59,182 nucleotides of DNA, taken from Candidatus Magasanikbacteria bacterium RIFOXYD1_FULL_40_23 (GTDB lineage Bacteria; Patescibacteriota; Patescibacteriia; Magasanikbacterales; GWA2-37-8). Positions 1-9,444 of the stretch are shown here, piece by piece; within the stretch, counting starts at the first letter, position 1; the number at the start of each line of letters is the position of its first letter. The stretch spans positions 1 through 59,182 of the forward strand of contig MFRA01000002.1 of assembly GCA_001783215.1 (NCBI GenBank), given 5' to 3'. The translations under genes and the position numbers were made by a program. The notes under the pieces were generated by a model. The model made no database searches and was not told the DNA's origin. It was given only the letters and a program-made list of their open reading frames with translations.

Positions 1-140
1 AGGTGTTTGCTGACAAAATGGGGTGATAAAGGGTAGTTGTAAAAAATGGAAAAAATTTAATTTAAAAAAAATAAAAAACGAATGTTTGCCTAACAGTTTG
101 CAATAATATACAATACACACAATAAATAAATTTTAAGCAT

Positions 141-1157
141 ATGCCCAAAAAACTAAAAATTGCTTTCTACGGTGTTTGGCCAGAAATGAAAGATTACGTA
201 CGCTCCAAAATGAGTGGCTTTAGCGTGGCAATTTCCAACGAAAAAATCAGCGAAACAAATGTCAGTACCGACGCAGATGTATTAGCAGTTTTTGTAGAAA
301 TACCTGTAACCAAAAAAATTATAGAAAAAAACACTCATCTAAAAATGATTGCCACCATGAGCACCGGCTTTGATCATATAGATTTAGCCGCGGCTAAAGC
401 CAACAAAATTCCAGTCTGCAACGTACCTACTTATGGCGAAAACACAGTAGCCGAACATGCTATGGCCTTAATTTTAGGCCTTACCCGCAAACTCTTTCCA
501 TCAGTAAAAAGAGTAAAAGAAGGTTTATACGATTTTCATGGGCTGCGAGGCGTAGATCTAAAAGGTAAAACTTTGGGCGTTATTGGCACAGGTCATATTG
601 GTGCCCATCTTATAAAGATGGCTAGCGGTTTTGAAATGAACATAATTGCATACGATGCATTTCCCAACAAAGACCTAGAAAAAAAATTAGGATTTAAATA
701 TACAACCTTGAACAAATTATTAGCTCAATCAGATATTATAAGTCTTCACACTCCATTACTGCCTGCAACTCACCATTTAATAAATAAAGAAAACATTAAA
801 AAAATAAAAAAAGGTGCATATCTTATAAATACAGCTCGCGGAGCTCTGATAGATCCAGAAGCGCTAGTTTGGGGATTGCAAAGTAACCAGTTGGCTGGTG
901 CTGGACTAGACGTGCTAGAAGACGAAAATTTAATCCAAAATTACGAACAAATAATCTCTTGTAGTAATGATGAATGTAAAATAAAAACTACTCTATTAAA
1001 TAATATTATAATCGACCACCCTAACTCTATTGTTACTCCACACAATGCTTTTAACAGTGCCGAAGCAATCCAAAGAATATTAGATGTCACTATAGAAAAT
1101 ATAAAGTCTTTTGCAAAAGGCAAGGTAATAAACGATGTGACTGTATCAAAGAAATAA
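141..1157 (+). CDS. D-isomer specific 2-hydroxyacid dehydrogenase
   Basis: ORF 338 aa; GVIGTGHIGAHLIKMASGF Rossmann motif, INTARGALID and TPHNAFNSAEA motifs of the family. Confidence 0.93.
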   Translation: MPKKLKIAFYGVWPEMKDYVRSKMSGFSVAISNEKISETNVSTDADVLAVFVEIPVTKKIIEKNTHLKMIATMSTGFDHIDLAAAKANKIPVCNVPTYGENTVAEHAMALILGLTRKLFPSVKRVKEGLYDFHGLRGVDLKGKTLGVIGTGHIGAHLIKMASGFEMNIIAYDAFPNKDLEKKLGFKYTTLNKLLAQSDIISLHTPLLPATHHLINKENIKKIKKGAYLINTARGALIDPEALVWGLQSNQLAGAGLDVLEDENLIQNYEQIISCSNDECKIKTTLLNNIIIDHPNSIVTPHNAFNSAEAIQRILDVTIENIKSFAKGKVINDVTVSKK

Positions 1158-1239
1158 TACTGTGATATAATATCTCCACGGTCGATAGCTGCTCAAACAG
1201 CTAAAATAAACTACAACTTTCTTAAATTTATTTAACTTT

Positions 1240-2778
1240 ATGAAAATTATTACAAAAATAATCTCAATTTTTGTCATTTTTGTTTTTATACTTATAGCAA
1301 AACCAGCCCACGCCTTCTACCTCGAAGTACCTCAAAGTGTTAAAAATTTATTCACAGTGTTTAAATCTGACAAAGCCTTGGCCCAAGAAAGCTCTACCAT
1401 AATGCCGCCGCCTCCAACAGACCCCGCTCAACCAGCGCCATACTCTGGCACATATCAGCCCTACCAACCTACAGACGGCACAGTACCTCCCCCTTCTGGA
1501 ATGGACGGTCAACCAATGAACCAACCATACCCTATGCCACCACAAGAAGGCATGGCTCCTCCTTCTGGCAACCAATACCAAGAACAAGGCATGCCAGGTG
1601 GTCAAAATTACCAGGACAACGGCAAACAACTAGACCAGATGAAACGTGGCATAAGCCAGATGTCTCGTCAGGTAAAACAATTTGAACAAATGATTGCTAG
1701 CGCCGAAAAGAAAGGCACCGCCATTCCAGAAGAAATAAAACAAAATCTTGCCAAAATAAAAAGCATCATTGAGAGTGTACAAAACGCCAAAAGCCAAGAA
1801 GACCTACAGGCTGCAGACACAAGTGAGCTGCAAGAATTAATGCAATCTCTAGAAGAATATAGACGAAATGTGATGGAGGCCCAACAAAGACTAGACGGCA
1901 TGAAACGTGGCATGAAAGGAATGGAGCAGGGATTAAAAATGTTTAAAACCCAAATAACACGATTAACAAAACAAAAAATAACCATCCCTTCCGAAATTAC
2001 CGACAATATTGCTAGACTTGAAACAATTATCTCCACAATTAAAAATGCTAAAACAATCGAAGAAATGGACGCTATCGACTTTGACTTCATGCAAGATGTA
2101 ATGGAAAATTTAGATGACGATCGACGTCAATTAGAAATTCTGGCTCGATGGCCAAAAAGTTTAAAGCAAATAAATAGTGAGCTAACCAAGCTAAATCGCG
2201 AACTAACTAAATCAAAAACCATTGTCAGCCGACTAGCTAAAAAAGATATAGATCTCCAGGCTGAATATACAGCTTTTGCCGACGCTGTAAATAAACTAAA
2301 AAGCGTAAGAGATGAAGCTGTGGCCAAAATGGCAGCCGGTGATTCCGAAGAAGCGTTTAGTCTTCTGGAAGATGATTTCTTTGGACAAATGGATGACGTC
2401 TGGCAAAACCAAAAAATCATAATGACCATGAATAACTTGGGTCGTTTTGCTGCAGAGTTTAAACAAAACATGGCCAAAGCAAATTCTATGGTAAAAAATT
2501 TAAAAAGAAAAAAAGTAGATACTGCTAATTTGGAAGCAATAATATCTCAAGCCAATAGTAAAGGCCAAGAGATTCTTACTCTCTTAAAAGCAAAACCTAT
2601 AGACGAAGAAGCCCTAATTGAAGCTTTGGATGAGCTAGAAAACATTAAACAAGAGTTTGAATCTGAGACGTCTGAATTAACCGGACAAGAAGATGCCCTT
2701 CCTTGGGAAAAAGGCCCACAACAATTTAAGCAAGTATCCCTACCTCAAGGATTTGATAAGTACGTACCCCAAAAATAA
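1240..2778 (+). CDS. Secreted/anchored coiled-coil protein with Pro/Gln-rich N-terminal region, unknown function
   Basis: ORF 512 aa; N-terminal hydrophobic signal-like segment, PPPPTDPAQP low-complexity stretch, then long charged helical repeats. Confidence 0.75.
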   Translation: MKIITKIISIFVIFVFILIAKPAHAFYLEVPQSVKNLFTVFKSDKALAQESSTIMPPPPTDPAQPAPYSGTYQPYQPTDGTVPPPSGMDGQPMNQPYPMPPQEGMAPPSGNQYQEQGMPGGQNYQDNGKQLDQMKRGISQMSRQVKQFEQMIASAEKKGTAIPEEIKQNLAKIKSIIESVQNAKSQEDLQAADTSELQELMQSLEEYRRNVMEAQQRLDGMKRGMKGMEQGLKMFKTQITRLTKQKITIPSEITDNIARLETIISTIKNAKTIEEMDAIDFDFMQDVMENLDDDRRQLEILARWPKSLKQINSELTKLNRELTKSKTIVSRLAKKDIDLQAEYTAFADAVNKLKSVRDEAVAKMAAGDSEEAFSLLEDDFFGQMDDVWQNQKIIMTMNNLGRFAAEFKQNMAKANSMVKNLKRKKVDTANLEAIISQANSKGQEILTLLKAKPIDEEALIEALDELENIKQEFESETSELTGQEDALPWEKGPQQFKQVSLPQGFDKYVPQK

Positions 2779-2802
2779 ATTCTGAAAAAACAGAGTACAG
2801 AA

Positions 2803-2836
2803 ATAAAAACATCCCAATTGCTCGGGATGTTTTTAT
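2803..2836. terminator. Bidirectional intrinsic terminator between the 1240 gene and rnpB
   Basis: aaaaacatcccaattgctcgggatgttttt hairpin with A/T runs. Confidence 0.7.
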
Positions 2837-2839
2837 TTT

Positions 2840-3418
2840 GCATAGCGTAAGCCGAATTTTGTTTTATCGCGCCGAAGCCTTAGCGAAGGCGGATCGACGA
2901 ATAATGACAATCATTTATCTAGGATTGGTGTTACCACCAACCTCAAGCGAACGAACTTTTCCAAAAACCGGATTGCTCCGATTTAAGGCTGTTCTTGCAT
3001 TCAAGTAAGGATTTAGCCGTTTCACCTCTTAGCTTGCTACCTCCGCTAAGAGCTAAGCACGGGGGCTGTCATCATATACCATTTCTACTGCAGACTATAA
3101 ATTCCGGCATAATTGTTTCAAAATTTTCTAGTTTACCCGCCAGGTAATCCAGAAAATTTATTCATCAATTCTGACTCGAAATTTATAATCTTCGCTACGA
3201 AAGCGTATATGATGACAGCCCCCTAATTCATGATTCAACACGAATGTAAGGTTTGCTCTCTCTTTCCTTTCGAAAAGAAACGTCTCTGCTCGCACCTCAT
3301 CTCGGTATTACCCGAGGCGACGGGGGTTACCCGCTACTCTTCTCCTCCGGCGTGACTATACAGAGGGAATGTTCGGACTTTCCTCCCCAACTTGCGTTAG
3401 GGCGATTGTCTACTATGC
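2840..3418 (-). ncRNA. rnpB: RNase P RNA, bacterial, with large insertion
   Basis: Minus strand carries GGGGAGGAAAGTCCG (CR-I), AGAGAGCAAACC, CGGCTAAATCC, TAGATAAATGATTGTC and ACAAAATTCGGCTTACG; GCATAG...CTATGC closes the ends. Confidence 0.93.
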
Positions 3419-3424
3419 GGTGAA

Positions 3425-3453
3425 ATTTTAGCATAAAATAAGGGTTTTGTCAA
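3425..3453 (-). promoter_or_regulatory. rnpB promoter, sigma70-type
   Basis: Minus strand TTGACA-17 nt-TAAAAT just upstream of the rnpB 5' end. Confidence 0.75.
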
Positions 3454-3475
3454 TAATATACCGCTGTAAACTTGC

Positions 3476-3504
3476 TTGCGGAAAGTTTAAAACTGGGGTA
3501 AAAT
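3476..3504 (+). promoter_or_regulatory. Promoter of glycan cluster
   Basis: TTGCGG-17 nt-TAAAAT upstream of the 3531 ORF. Confidence 0.55.
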
Positions 3505-3530
3505 ATTAGAAATAATGATAAATAAACTGT

Positions 3531-4952
3531 GTGAAAAAACTAGAACTTTCTCTTGCCTTCATTCAACTTCCTTTAGATTATATTTTAATGGTCCTAGCCG
3601 GCATTACCGCCTACTCTTTGCGTTTTACTTCCATAACCCAAAATATTCGCCCTGTTTTATTTAATCTCGCCTGGGACAAATATTTCCCTCTCATACTTAT
3701 CACCGCTTTAGGCTGGGTAATTATTTTTGCTTTAGCTGGATTATACAGTACAAGTTCCAACCGTAAACTAGCCTCCGACCTCACTCGCGTAATTTTCGCT
3801 TGCTCCACCGGCTTTGCCGCTATTACCATATACGTATTTTTTGCTCTACAAAAATTTGACTCTCGTTTTTTGGTTTTGGCTGGCTGGATACTAGCGATGC
3901 TATATGTTTGTATCGGCAGAATCCTAATGAACGGATTAAAAAAACTAATGCATCGTGCCGGGTATGGACTGCGCAAAACTGTAATTATTGGCAAAGAAAC
4001 TATCGCCGAACAAATAAAAAATGTGCTCAACTCCCGTCCAGGACTGGGATACAAACTTGTTGCTTCTTTTTCTCATTTTAATCTAGAGAGCAAACAATAT
4101 CTTTTGGAAAATCGACCAGATGAAATAATTTTTACCGACCCAAAAGCACACGGTGACGAAGCTATAGACGCCATTGATTTCGCCAACGAACACCATATTG
4201 CTTTCAAATATTCTGCCGACCTATTTTCTACTATATCTACAAATATGGCCGTTAGCACTATTGGCGGTATACCGATTATAGAGCTCCGTCTTACTCGCCT
4301 AACTGGCTGGAGCAGAATAATAAAAAGGCTCGTAGATATTATTGGCAGTTTATTTTTTATAATCCTACTCTCCCCTATATTTATCATAGTTTCTATTATC
4401 GTGGCGCTAGAAAGTGGTTTCCCAATTATCTACAAAAACGAACGTGTAGGCCAAGAAGACAAAAAGTTTTTTGCACTAAAGTTCCGCACCATGCATCAAA
4501 AATTCTCTACTGGCCCTCAGTTTGGCAAACAAGGAGAAGAGGCGCTAAAAAAAGAACAAGAACTAATCGCCACCCAAAGTATAAAGACTGGCCCAATTTA
4601 CAAAATACAAAACGACCCACGCATTACTGGTTTTGGCAGATTCTTGCGTCGCTGGAGCTTAGATGAATTTCCTCAATTCTTCAATGTGCTAAAAGGTGAA
4701 ATGAGTCTGGTAGGACCTCGCCCACACCAGCCGCGCGAAGTACAAGGCTATAAACGCCAGCACAAAATCGTTTTGGCCATTAAACCAGGCTTAACCGGCT
4801 TATCTCAAATCTCTGGCCGTAGCAACCTAAGCTATGAAGAAGAAATAAACCTAGACACCTTTTATATAGAAAACTGGAGCCTATACATGGACATGATTAT
4901 CCTAATAAAAACACCCTTTGTTGTTTTAACCAGTACCGGATCTGTTGTATAG
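3531..4952 (+). CDS. Exopolysaccharide biosynthesis polyprenyl glycosylphosphotransferase (WcaJ/WbaP-like)
   Basis: GTG start; N-terminal TM bundle, KRLVDIIGS, FRTMH, RRWSLDEFPQFFNVLKGEMSLVGPRP motif. Confidence 0.92.
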   Translation: MKKLELSLAFIQLPLDYILMVLAGITAYSLRFTSITQNIRPVLFNLAWDKYFPLILITALGWVIIFALAGLYSTSSNRKLASDLTRVIFACSTGFAAITIYVFFALQKFDSRFLVLAGWILAMLYVCIGRILMNGLKKLMHRAGYGLRKTVIIGKETIAEQIKNVLNSRPGLGYKLVASFSHFNLESKQYLLENRPDEIIFTDPKAHGDEAIDAIDFANEHHIAFKYSADLFSTISTNMAVSTIGGIPIIELRLTRLTGWSRIIKRLVDIIGSLFFIILLSPIFIIVSIIVALESGFPIIYKNERVGQEDKKFFALKFRTMHQKFSTGPQFGKQGEEALKKEQELIATQSIKTGPIYKIQNDPRITGFGRFLRRWSLDEFPQFFNVLKGEMSLVGPRPHQPREVQGYKRQHKIVLAIKPGLTGLSQISGRSNLSYEEEINLDTFYIENWSLYMDMIILIKTPFVVLTSTGSVV

Positions 4953-4972
4953 CCCCTATATACTCACTCACT

Positions 4973-6097
4973 TTGTTTATGCGAATTGCCCTAGTACACG
5001 ATTATCTCGCTCAAGATGGAGGGGCAGAACGAGTTCTAAAGTCCCTGCATGAAATTTGGCCAGAGGCGCCTATTTTTGTTTTGTTCCACGACAAAGAAAA
5101 AATAAAGTTTTTTAATAACAAAAATATCCATGAATCTTTCTTGGCTAAATTACCATTTAAAAATTCGGCCTACCAGTGGTACCTGCCATGGATGCCGCTA
5201 GCTACCGAGCAACACAACCTAAAAGATTTTGATGTGGTAATTTCTACCGCTAGCGTATTTGCCAAAGGCGTAATTACCAGTCCAAACACTTTACATATTT
5301 CTTACTGTCACACTCCTCCTCGTTTTTTGTGGGCCGATAATTATAATTACATTTCCGACCTAAAACAAAATAGGTTTATCAAATTTCTTCTACCTCATTT
5401 TATTCACAAACTACGTATTTGGGACAAAATGAGCGTGGACAGAGTAGACAGTTTTATTGCCAACTCTCGCACCGTACAGCAAAGAATAAATAAATACTAT
5501 CGCAGAGAGAGCGAAGTGATTTACCCTCCGGTAGAACTATTTTCTTGCTCACTACAAAAGACTAGTGATTATTACGCCGCTGGTGGCCGCTTGGTTGGTT
5601 ACAAACGTTTTGATCTAATTGTAAAAGCATTCAACCGACTAAAATGGCCGCTAAAGATATTTGGCGACGGACCAGAACTAGAAACACTTAAAAAAATAGC
5701 CAAAAGCAATATAGAATTTTTGGGACAAATAACCGACGAAGAAAAAGGGGCAATTCTCTCTGGCGCGCGCGCGTTTATCCATCCACAACTAGAAGACTTT
5801 GGCATTACCGCCGTAGAAGCAATGGCTTGCGGCAGACCGGTTATCGCCTTCTCCCAAGGTGGCGCTACGGAAACCATTATCCCCAATGAAACAGGCGTAT
5901 TTTTCCATGCCCAAACATGGGAGTCTTTGTTTGATAAACTACTTAATTTCAACTACGAAAATTGGGATAGCGCCAAAATTCGCGAACATGCAGCCAAATT
6001 TGATGCGCCCTATTTTAAAACTAGTATAAAAAAATACGTTACCGATAGATACGAAGAATTTAAAAAGGGTTTTAATCAACAGGCTCTCATAGACTAG
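4973..6097 (+). CDS. Glycosyltransferase family 4
   Basis: HDYLAQDGGAERVLK N-term; EDFGITAVEAMACGRPVIAF E-x7-E motif. Confidence 0.9.
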   Translation: MFMRIALVHDYLAQDGGAERVLKSLHEIWPEAPIFVLFHDKEKIKFFNNKNIHESFLAKLPFKNSAYQWYLPWMPLATEQHNLKDFDVVISTASVFAKGVITSPNTLHISYCHTPPRFLWADNYNYISDLKQNRFIKFLLPHFIHKLRIWDKMSVDRVDSFIANSRTVQQRINKYYRRESEVIYPPVELFSCSLQKTSDYYAAGGRLVGYKRFDLIVKAFNRLKWPLKIFGDGPELETLKKIAKSNIEFLGQITDEEKGAILSGARAFIHPQLEDFGITAVEAMACGRPVIAFSQGGATETIIPNETGVFFHAQTWESLFDKLLNFNYENWDSAKIREHAAKFDAPYFKTSIKKYVTDRYEEFKKGFNQQALID

Positions 6098-6098
6098 T

Positions 6099-7220
6099 AT
6101 GTCACAAATTGGCATAGATATACGCGCCTTAATGTCCCCTGTTCGCACTGGTGTGGGCGAATATACTTACGAACTTCTAAACGCTATTTTTAAAATTGAT
6201 AAAACAAACCAATACTTTCTTTTTTATAATTCCTACAAAGACGTATCCCAGCACATACCAAAGTGGACACAAGAAAATGTACACTACATACATACCAAAT
6301 GGCCAAACAAACTATACAATGCCTCCATTAAACTTTTTGGTATCCCAAAAATAAACAAGATAAAACTGGATTATTTCTTCTCTCCTAACTTTAACTTTAC
6401 TAATTTATCTACGAACACAAAAAGTGTTCTTACAGTTCACGACCTATTTTTTGAATTTTTCCCACATTTTTTTTCTTTCAAACAGAGGCTCTGGCACTGG
6501 GCTATCAACCCAAAAAGGCAGTGCGAAAAAGCCGACATTATAATTACCCCTTCAGAAAACACCAAGCGAGATATAGTTGATATTTATCATATTAGCCCAG
6601 AAAAAATTAAAGTAATCTATCCTGGAATATCTTGCTTGCCAGAGAGCACTTATCCGGAAACCAAAAACAAACTACAACAAAAATACAATCTCCCCCATAA
6701 ATTTATTCTCTTTCTTGGCACGGTAGAGCCGCGTAAAAATATTATCGGCCTAATAGAAGCGTTTGAACAACTTTGTAAAACAACTCTCAACTACTCGCTA
6801 GTGATAGCCGGACACAAGGGCTGGAACGATAACAAAATATACAAAAAAATCGCATTGTCCCCTGTAAAAGAAAAAATAAAACTTATTGGTTCTGTGGATG
6901 CTGCCGACAAGCCAGCACTCTACACAATATCTGATTTGTTTGTTTACCCAAGCTTCTACGAAGGCTTTGGCTTCCCTGTAGCCGAAGCTTTTGCATGCGG
7001 TGTGCCGGTTATTACTTCCAACCGATCTTCTCTGTCAGAGGTGGCAGGAAATGCCGCTTTTCTTGTTAACCCAAACCGCCCAAACGAGCTGGCGCAAGCA
7101 ATGATAGAGATGACAAAAAATGAAAAGCTAAGAGAGAAATTTAAGAATCTTGGGCTAAAACAAGCCAAAAAGTTTAATTGGGGCCAAGCTGCACAAGAAT
7201 TTATTGGTCTTTTAAAATAA
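6099..7220 (+). CDS. Glycosyltransferase family 4
   Basis: FLGTVEPRKNI, PSFYEGFGFPVAEAFACGVPVIT motif. Confidence 0.92.
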   Translation: MSQIGIDIRALMSPVRTGVGEYTYELLNAIFKIDKTNQYFLFYNSYKDVSQHIPKWTQENVHYIHTKWPNKLYNASIKLFGIPKINKIKLDYFFSPNFNFTNLSTNTKSVLTVHDLFFEFFPHFFSFKQRLWHWAINPKRQCEKADIIITPSENTKRDIVDIYHISPEKIKVIYPGISCLPESTYPETKNKLQQKYNLPHKFILFLGTVEPRKNIIGLIEAFEQLCKTTLNYSLVIAGHKGWNDNKIYKKIALSPVKEKIKLIGSVDAADKPALYTISDLFVYPSFYEGFGFPVAEAFACGVPVITSNRSSLSEVAGNAAFLVNPNRPNELAQAMIEMTKNEKLREKFKNLGLKQAKKFNWGQAAQEFIGLLK

Positions 7221-7223
7221 TAC

Positions 7224-7571
7224 TTAATTTCTTACAGGCTCCTCACTATCTGAATCTAACTGCTCATAAACCAGCACTTCCTTTTTTGGAAAACATTCGC
7301 TTGATACTATAACTTGAACTCCCCCATCAAGAATGAATCCTTTAGCAGTTGTGTAACCCCTGCTCGAATCTATCTTAAATTTTCCTCCTGGTGGAATAAT
7401 CAATGATCCTATATCTCTTCGTTCGCTTCTTTCCTTAATATCCTGCTCCCCGATGTGAACAACTATCTGTTCAGCAGCGACATAACTTTTACCAGGAACC
7501 AAATCATCAAACCGTATTTGCTTAGGTTTTACTTCTTTATTGTCAAAAATTATCTTCGGTCTTTCGGACAT
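7224..7571 (-). CDS. Hypothetical protein
   Basis: 115-aa ORF with its own minus-strand promoter and structured leader. Confidence 0.65.
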   Translation of the reverse strand: MSERPKIIFDNKEVKPKQIRFDDLVPGKSYVAAEQIVVHIGEQDIKERSERRDIGSLIIPPGGKFKIDSSRGYTTAKGFILDGGVQVIVSSECFPKKEVLVYEQLDSDSEEPVRN

Positions 7572-7576
7572 ATTAT

Positions 7577-7636
7577 TGATTTAACGAAATTGATTTAACG
7601 AAATCATGTCGGGCAGCGTCCATTAAAGCCCGACGC
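7577..7636 (-). repeat. Copy 1 of dispersed triple-hairpin leader element
   Basis: GTCGGGC/GCCCGAC hairpin (7608-7614/7628-7634) followed on minus strand by two tandem GATTTCGTTAAATC mini-hairpins directly before ATG. Confidence 0.7.
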
Positions 7637-7653
7637 TTAATTAATTAATAACC

Positions 7654-7715
7654 TTGAATATTTAAAGCTGTCGTGGGATAATTGGGATTATAAACTACCC
7701 TTTAATAAACTGCAA
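7654..7715. promoter_or_regulatory. Divergent promoter pair
   Basis: Plus: TTGAAT-17-GATAAT (7654-7682). Minus: TTGCAG-17-TATAAT (7687-7715). Confidence 0.55.
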
Positions 7716-7716
7716 C

Positions 7717-8808
7717 ATGTCTACGCCCAAAATCCTAATTCTCCACGACTACTTTCTCTACAGAGGTGGCGGAGAACGCTTGGTAATCAGCCTAGCCAAA
7801 AATCTAAACGCCGACATAGCCACCGCTTTTATTGGCAAGGATGCTTTTGACCCCCGCGCCGAAGGTATAAATACCATAGAACTATACAAAGAAAAAGGCT
7901 GGTCAAATATGCCTGGGTTTCGCTATCTGCAAGTGCAATTTTCATTTTTATTCAAAACGGGTTTTGCCAAAAAATACGATACCATAATTTACAGCGGCGA
8001 TTGCTTGATTGCCCTGCTTAGGTTAAAGCACAAAAGAAATATCGCCTACATGCACACCCCTCCTCGCCATCTATACGACACTTATCAAAACCGCCTAAAA
8101 CAGTATCCGTTTTGGAAAAAGGCCCTTTTTATTCCATTTGTTAGATTTAATCGTTGGAGATTTGAAGCTTTGTCCCGAAAACTAGATTTGATTATTACCA
8201 ACTCCCAAAATACCAAAGAAAGAATAAAAAGATATTTGAAACTAGACTCAACCGTTGTCTATCCACCTTGTGATACTTTACCTTTTAAAAACTTGGGATA
8301 CGGAGATTACTTTTTCTCTTGGGCAAGGCTATATGATGTAAAACGAGTAGACAAAATAGTAGAGGCATTTACAACTATGCCAGACAAAAAATTAGTAGTG
8401 GCCTCCGGCGGACCAGAGCTAGAAAAAATACAAAAAATGGCCGAGGGACACCCAAATATCACTATAATTGGCTGGATAGACGACGACCAGCTCTTGGAAT
8501 ATCTGGGGCGTTGTTTGGCCACTATATACATTCCTATACGAGAAGACTTTGGTATGAGCGCTGTAGAGTCTATGCAAGCAGGTAAGCCGGTAATTGGCGT
8601 AGCCGAGGGTGGTTTATTAGAAATTATTGAAAACAATAAAAACGGAATTTTGCTACCAGCAGACTTTACTATGATTGCTCTGCAAGAAGCCATAAAAAGC
8701 ATGACACCGGAAAAATCCAAACAGATGGAAGATTCTTGTTACCAAACCTCTCAAAAATTTAGCGAAAAATCATTTATAGAAGGAATAAAAAAAGCCGCGA
8801 ATCTATAA
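7717..8808 (+). CDS. Glycosyltransferase family 4
   Basis: LHDYFLYRGGGERLV; REDFGMSAVESMQAGKPVIGV. Confidence 0.9.
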   Translation: MSTPKILILHDYFLYRGGGERLVISLAKNLNADIATAFIGKDAFDPRAEGINTIELYKEKGWSNMPGFRYLQVQFSFLFKTGFAKKYDTIIYSGDCLIALLRLKHKRNIAYMHTPPRHLYDTYQNRLKQYPFWKKALFIPFVRFNRWRFEALSRKLDLIITNSQNTKERIKRYLKLDSTVVYPPCDTLPFKNLGYGDYFFSWARLYDVKRVDKIVEAFTTMPDKKLVVASGGPELEKIQKMAEGHPNITIIGWIDDDQLLEYLGRCLATIYIPIREDFGMSAVESMQAGKPVIGVAEGGLLEIIENNKNGILLPADFTMIALQEAIKSMTPEKSKQMEDSCYQTSQKFSEKSFIEGIKKAANL

Positions 8809-8841
8809 CGATAGGCGGCCACCCCTTCAAACTAACAAACT

Positions 8842-9324
8842 TCATTTTATAGGAGAACCGTTTGGTTCAGGTTCTGGGTCAGGTTCGAGCTCAAGCTCTA
8901 ACTCCGGTTCTGGATCAGGGTCAGGATCAAGATCAGGAAGACCCTGCGCGGCTCGATCTGCTGCCTCTGCAGCCTCTGCCAAAAGCTTCGGATCTTCTGG
9001 TTCAACCGGGTCTTCTGCCGCTTTCAATCGTGCTTTCTTTACTCTCTTTCCATAAAGGTAGAGAGCGGGTGCAAACAAAACTTTATCCAAAGCAAATATG
9101 ATTTTCTTCGTACAGAATACAGAAAATTGTCCAAAAACCCACAGCGGTAACATTATCATGCCCGCAAATTGGTCCCACCATTTTCGATTGCCTATCTCAG
9201 GCTTTTCCATCTCCTTTTGGACCAAGTAACGACCAGTATTAAGATAGGCGAGCCCCAAAGCTACCAAGAAAATGGTTGTGAACATCTTTGCCCCCATGCT
9301 GATTGTTGAAAAAGAGCCCCTCAA
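8842..9324 (-). CDS. Small membrane protein with acidic PDPDPEPELELE tail
   Basis: TTG or internal ATG start; hydrophobic segments and long Asp/Glu-Pro repeat at C-terminus. Confidence 0.7.
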   Translation of the reverse strand: MRGSFSTISMGAKMFTTIFLVALGLAYLNTGRYLVQKEMEKPEIGNRKWWDQFAGMIMLPLWVFGQFSVFCTKKIIFALDKVLFAPALYLYGKRVKKARLKAAEDPVEPEDPKLLAEAAEAADRAAQGLPDLDPDPDPEPELELELEPDPEPEPNGSPIK

Positions 9325-9444
9325 CAGCTAAAAGTATACTACAGACCTAGCTCCTACTTTGTCAAAAGTTAAACATGTTTATTCACAGTGCTTGAAAGGT
9401 AAAAATGGTGTATAATATACTCATAATTTAACGTATCTTTTGCA

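Noticed and set aside
2840-3420. CRISPR array or attenuator
   Set aside because: The repeated/inverted sequence is explained by RNase P RNA conserved blocks plus a hairpin insertion; no regular direct repeats with spacers were noticed in the window
8862-9101. 79-aa plus ORF
   Set aside because: Antisense reading of the PDPDPEPE-coding repeat
9392-9416. TTGAAA...TATAAT promoter for the DUF4012 gene
   Set aside because: Spacer is only 13 nt; the -10-like TATAAT may be real but the -35 assignment is not supported
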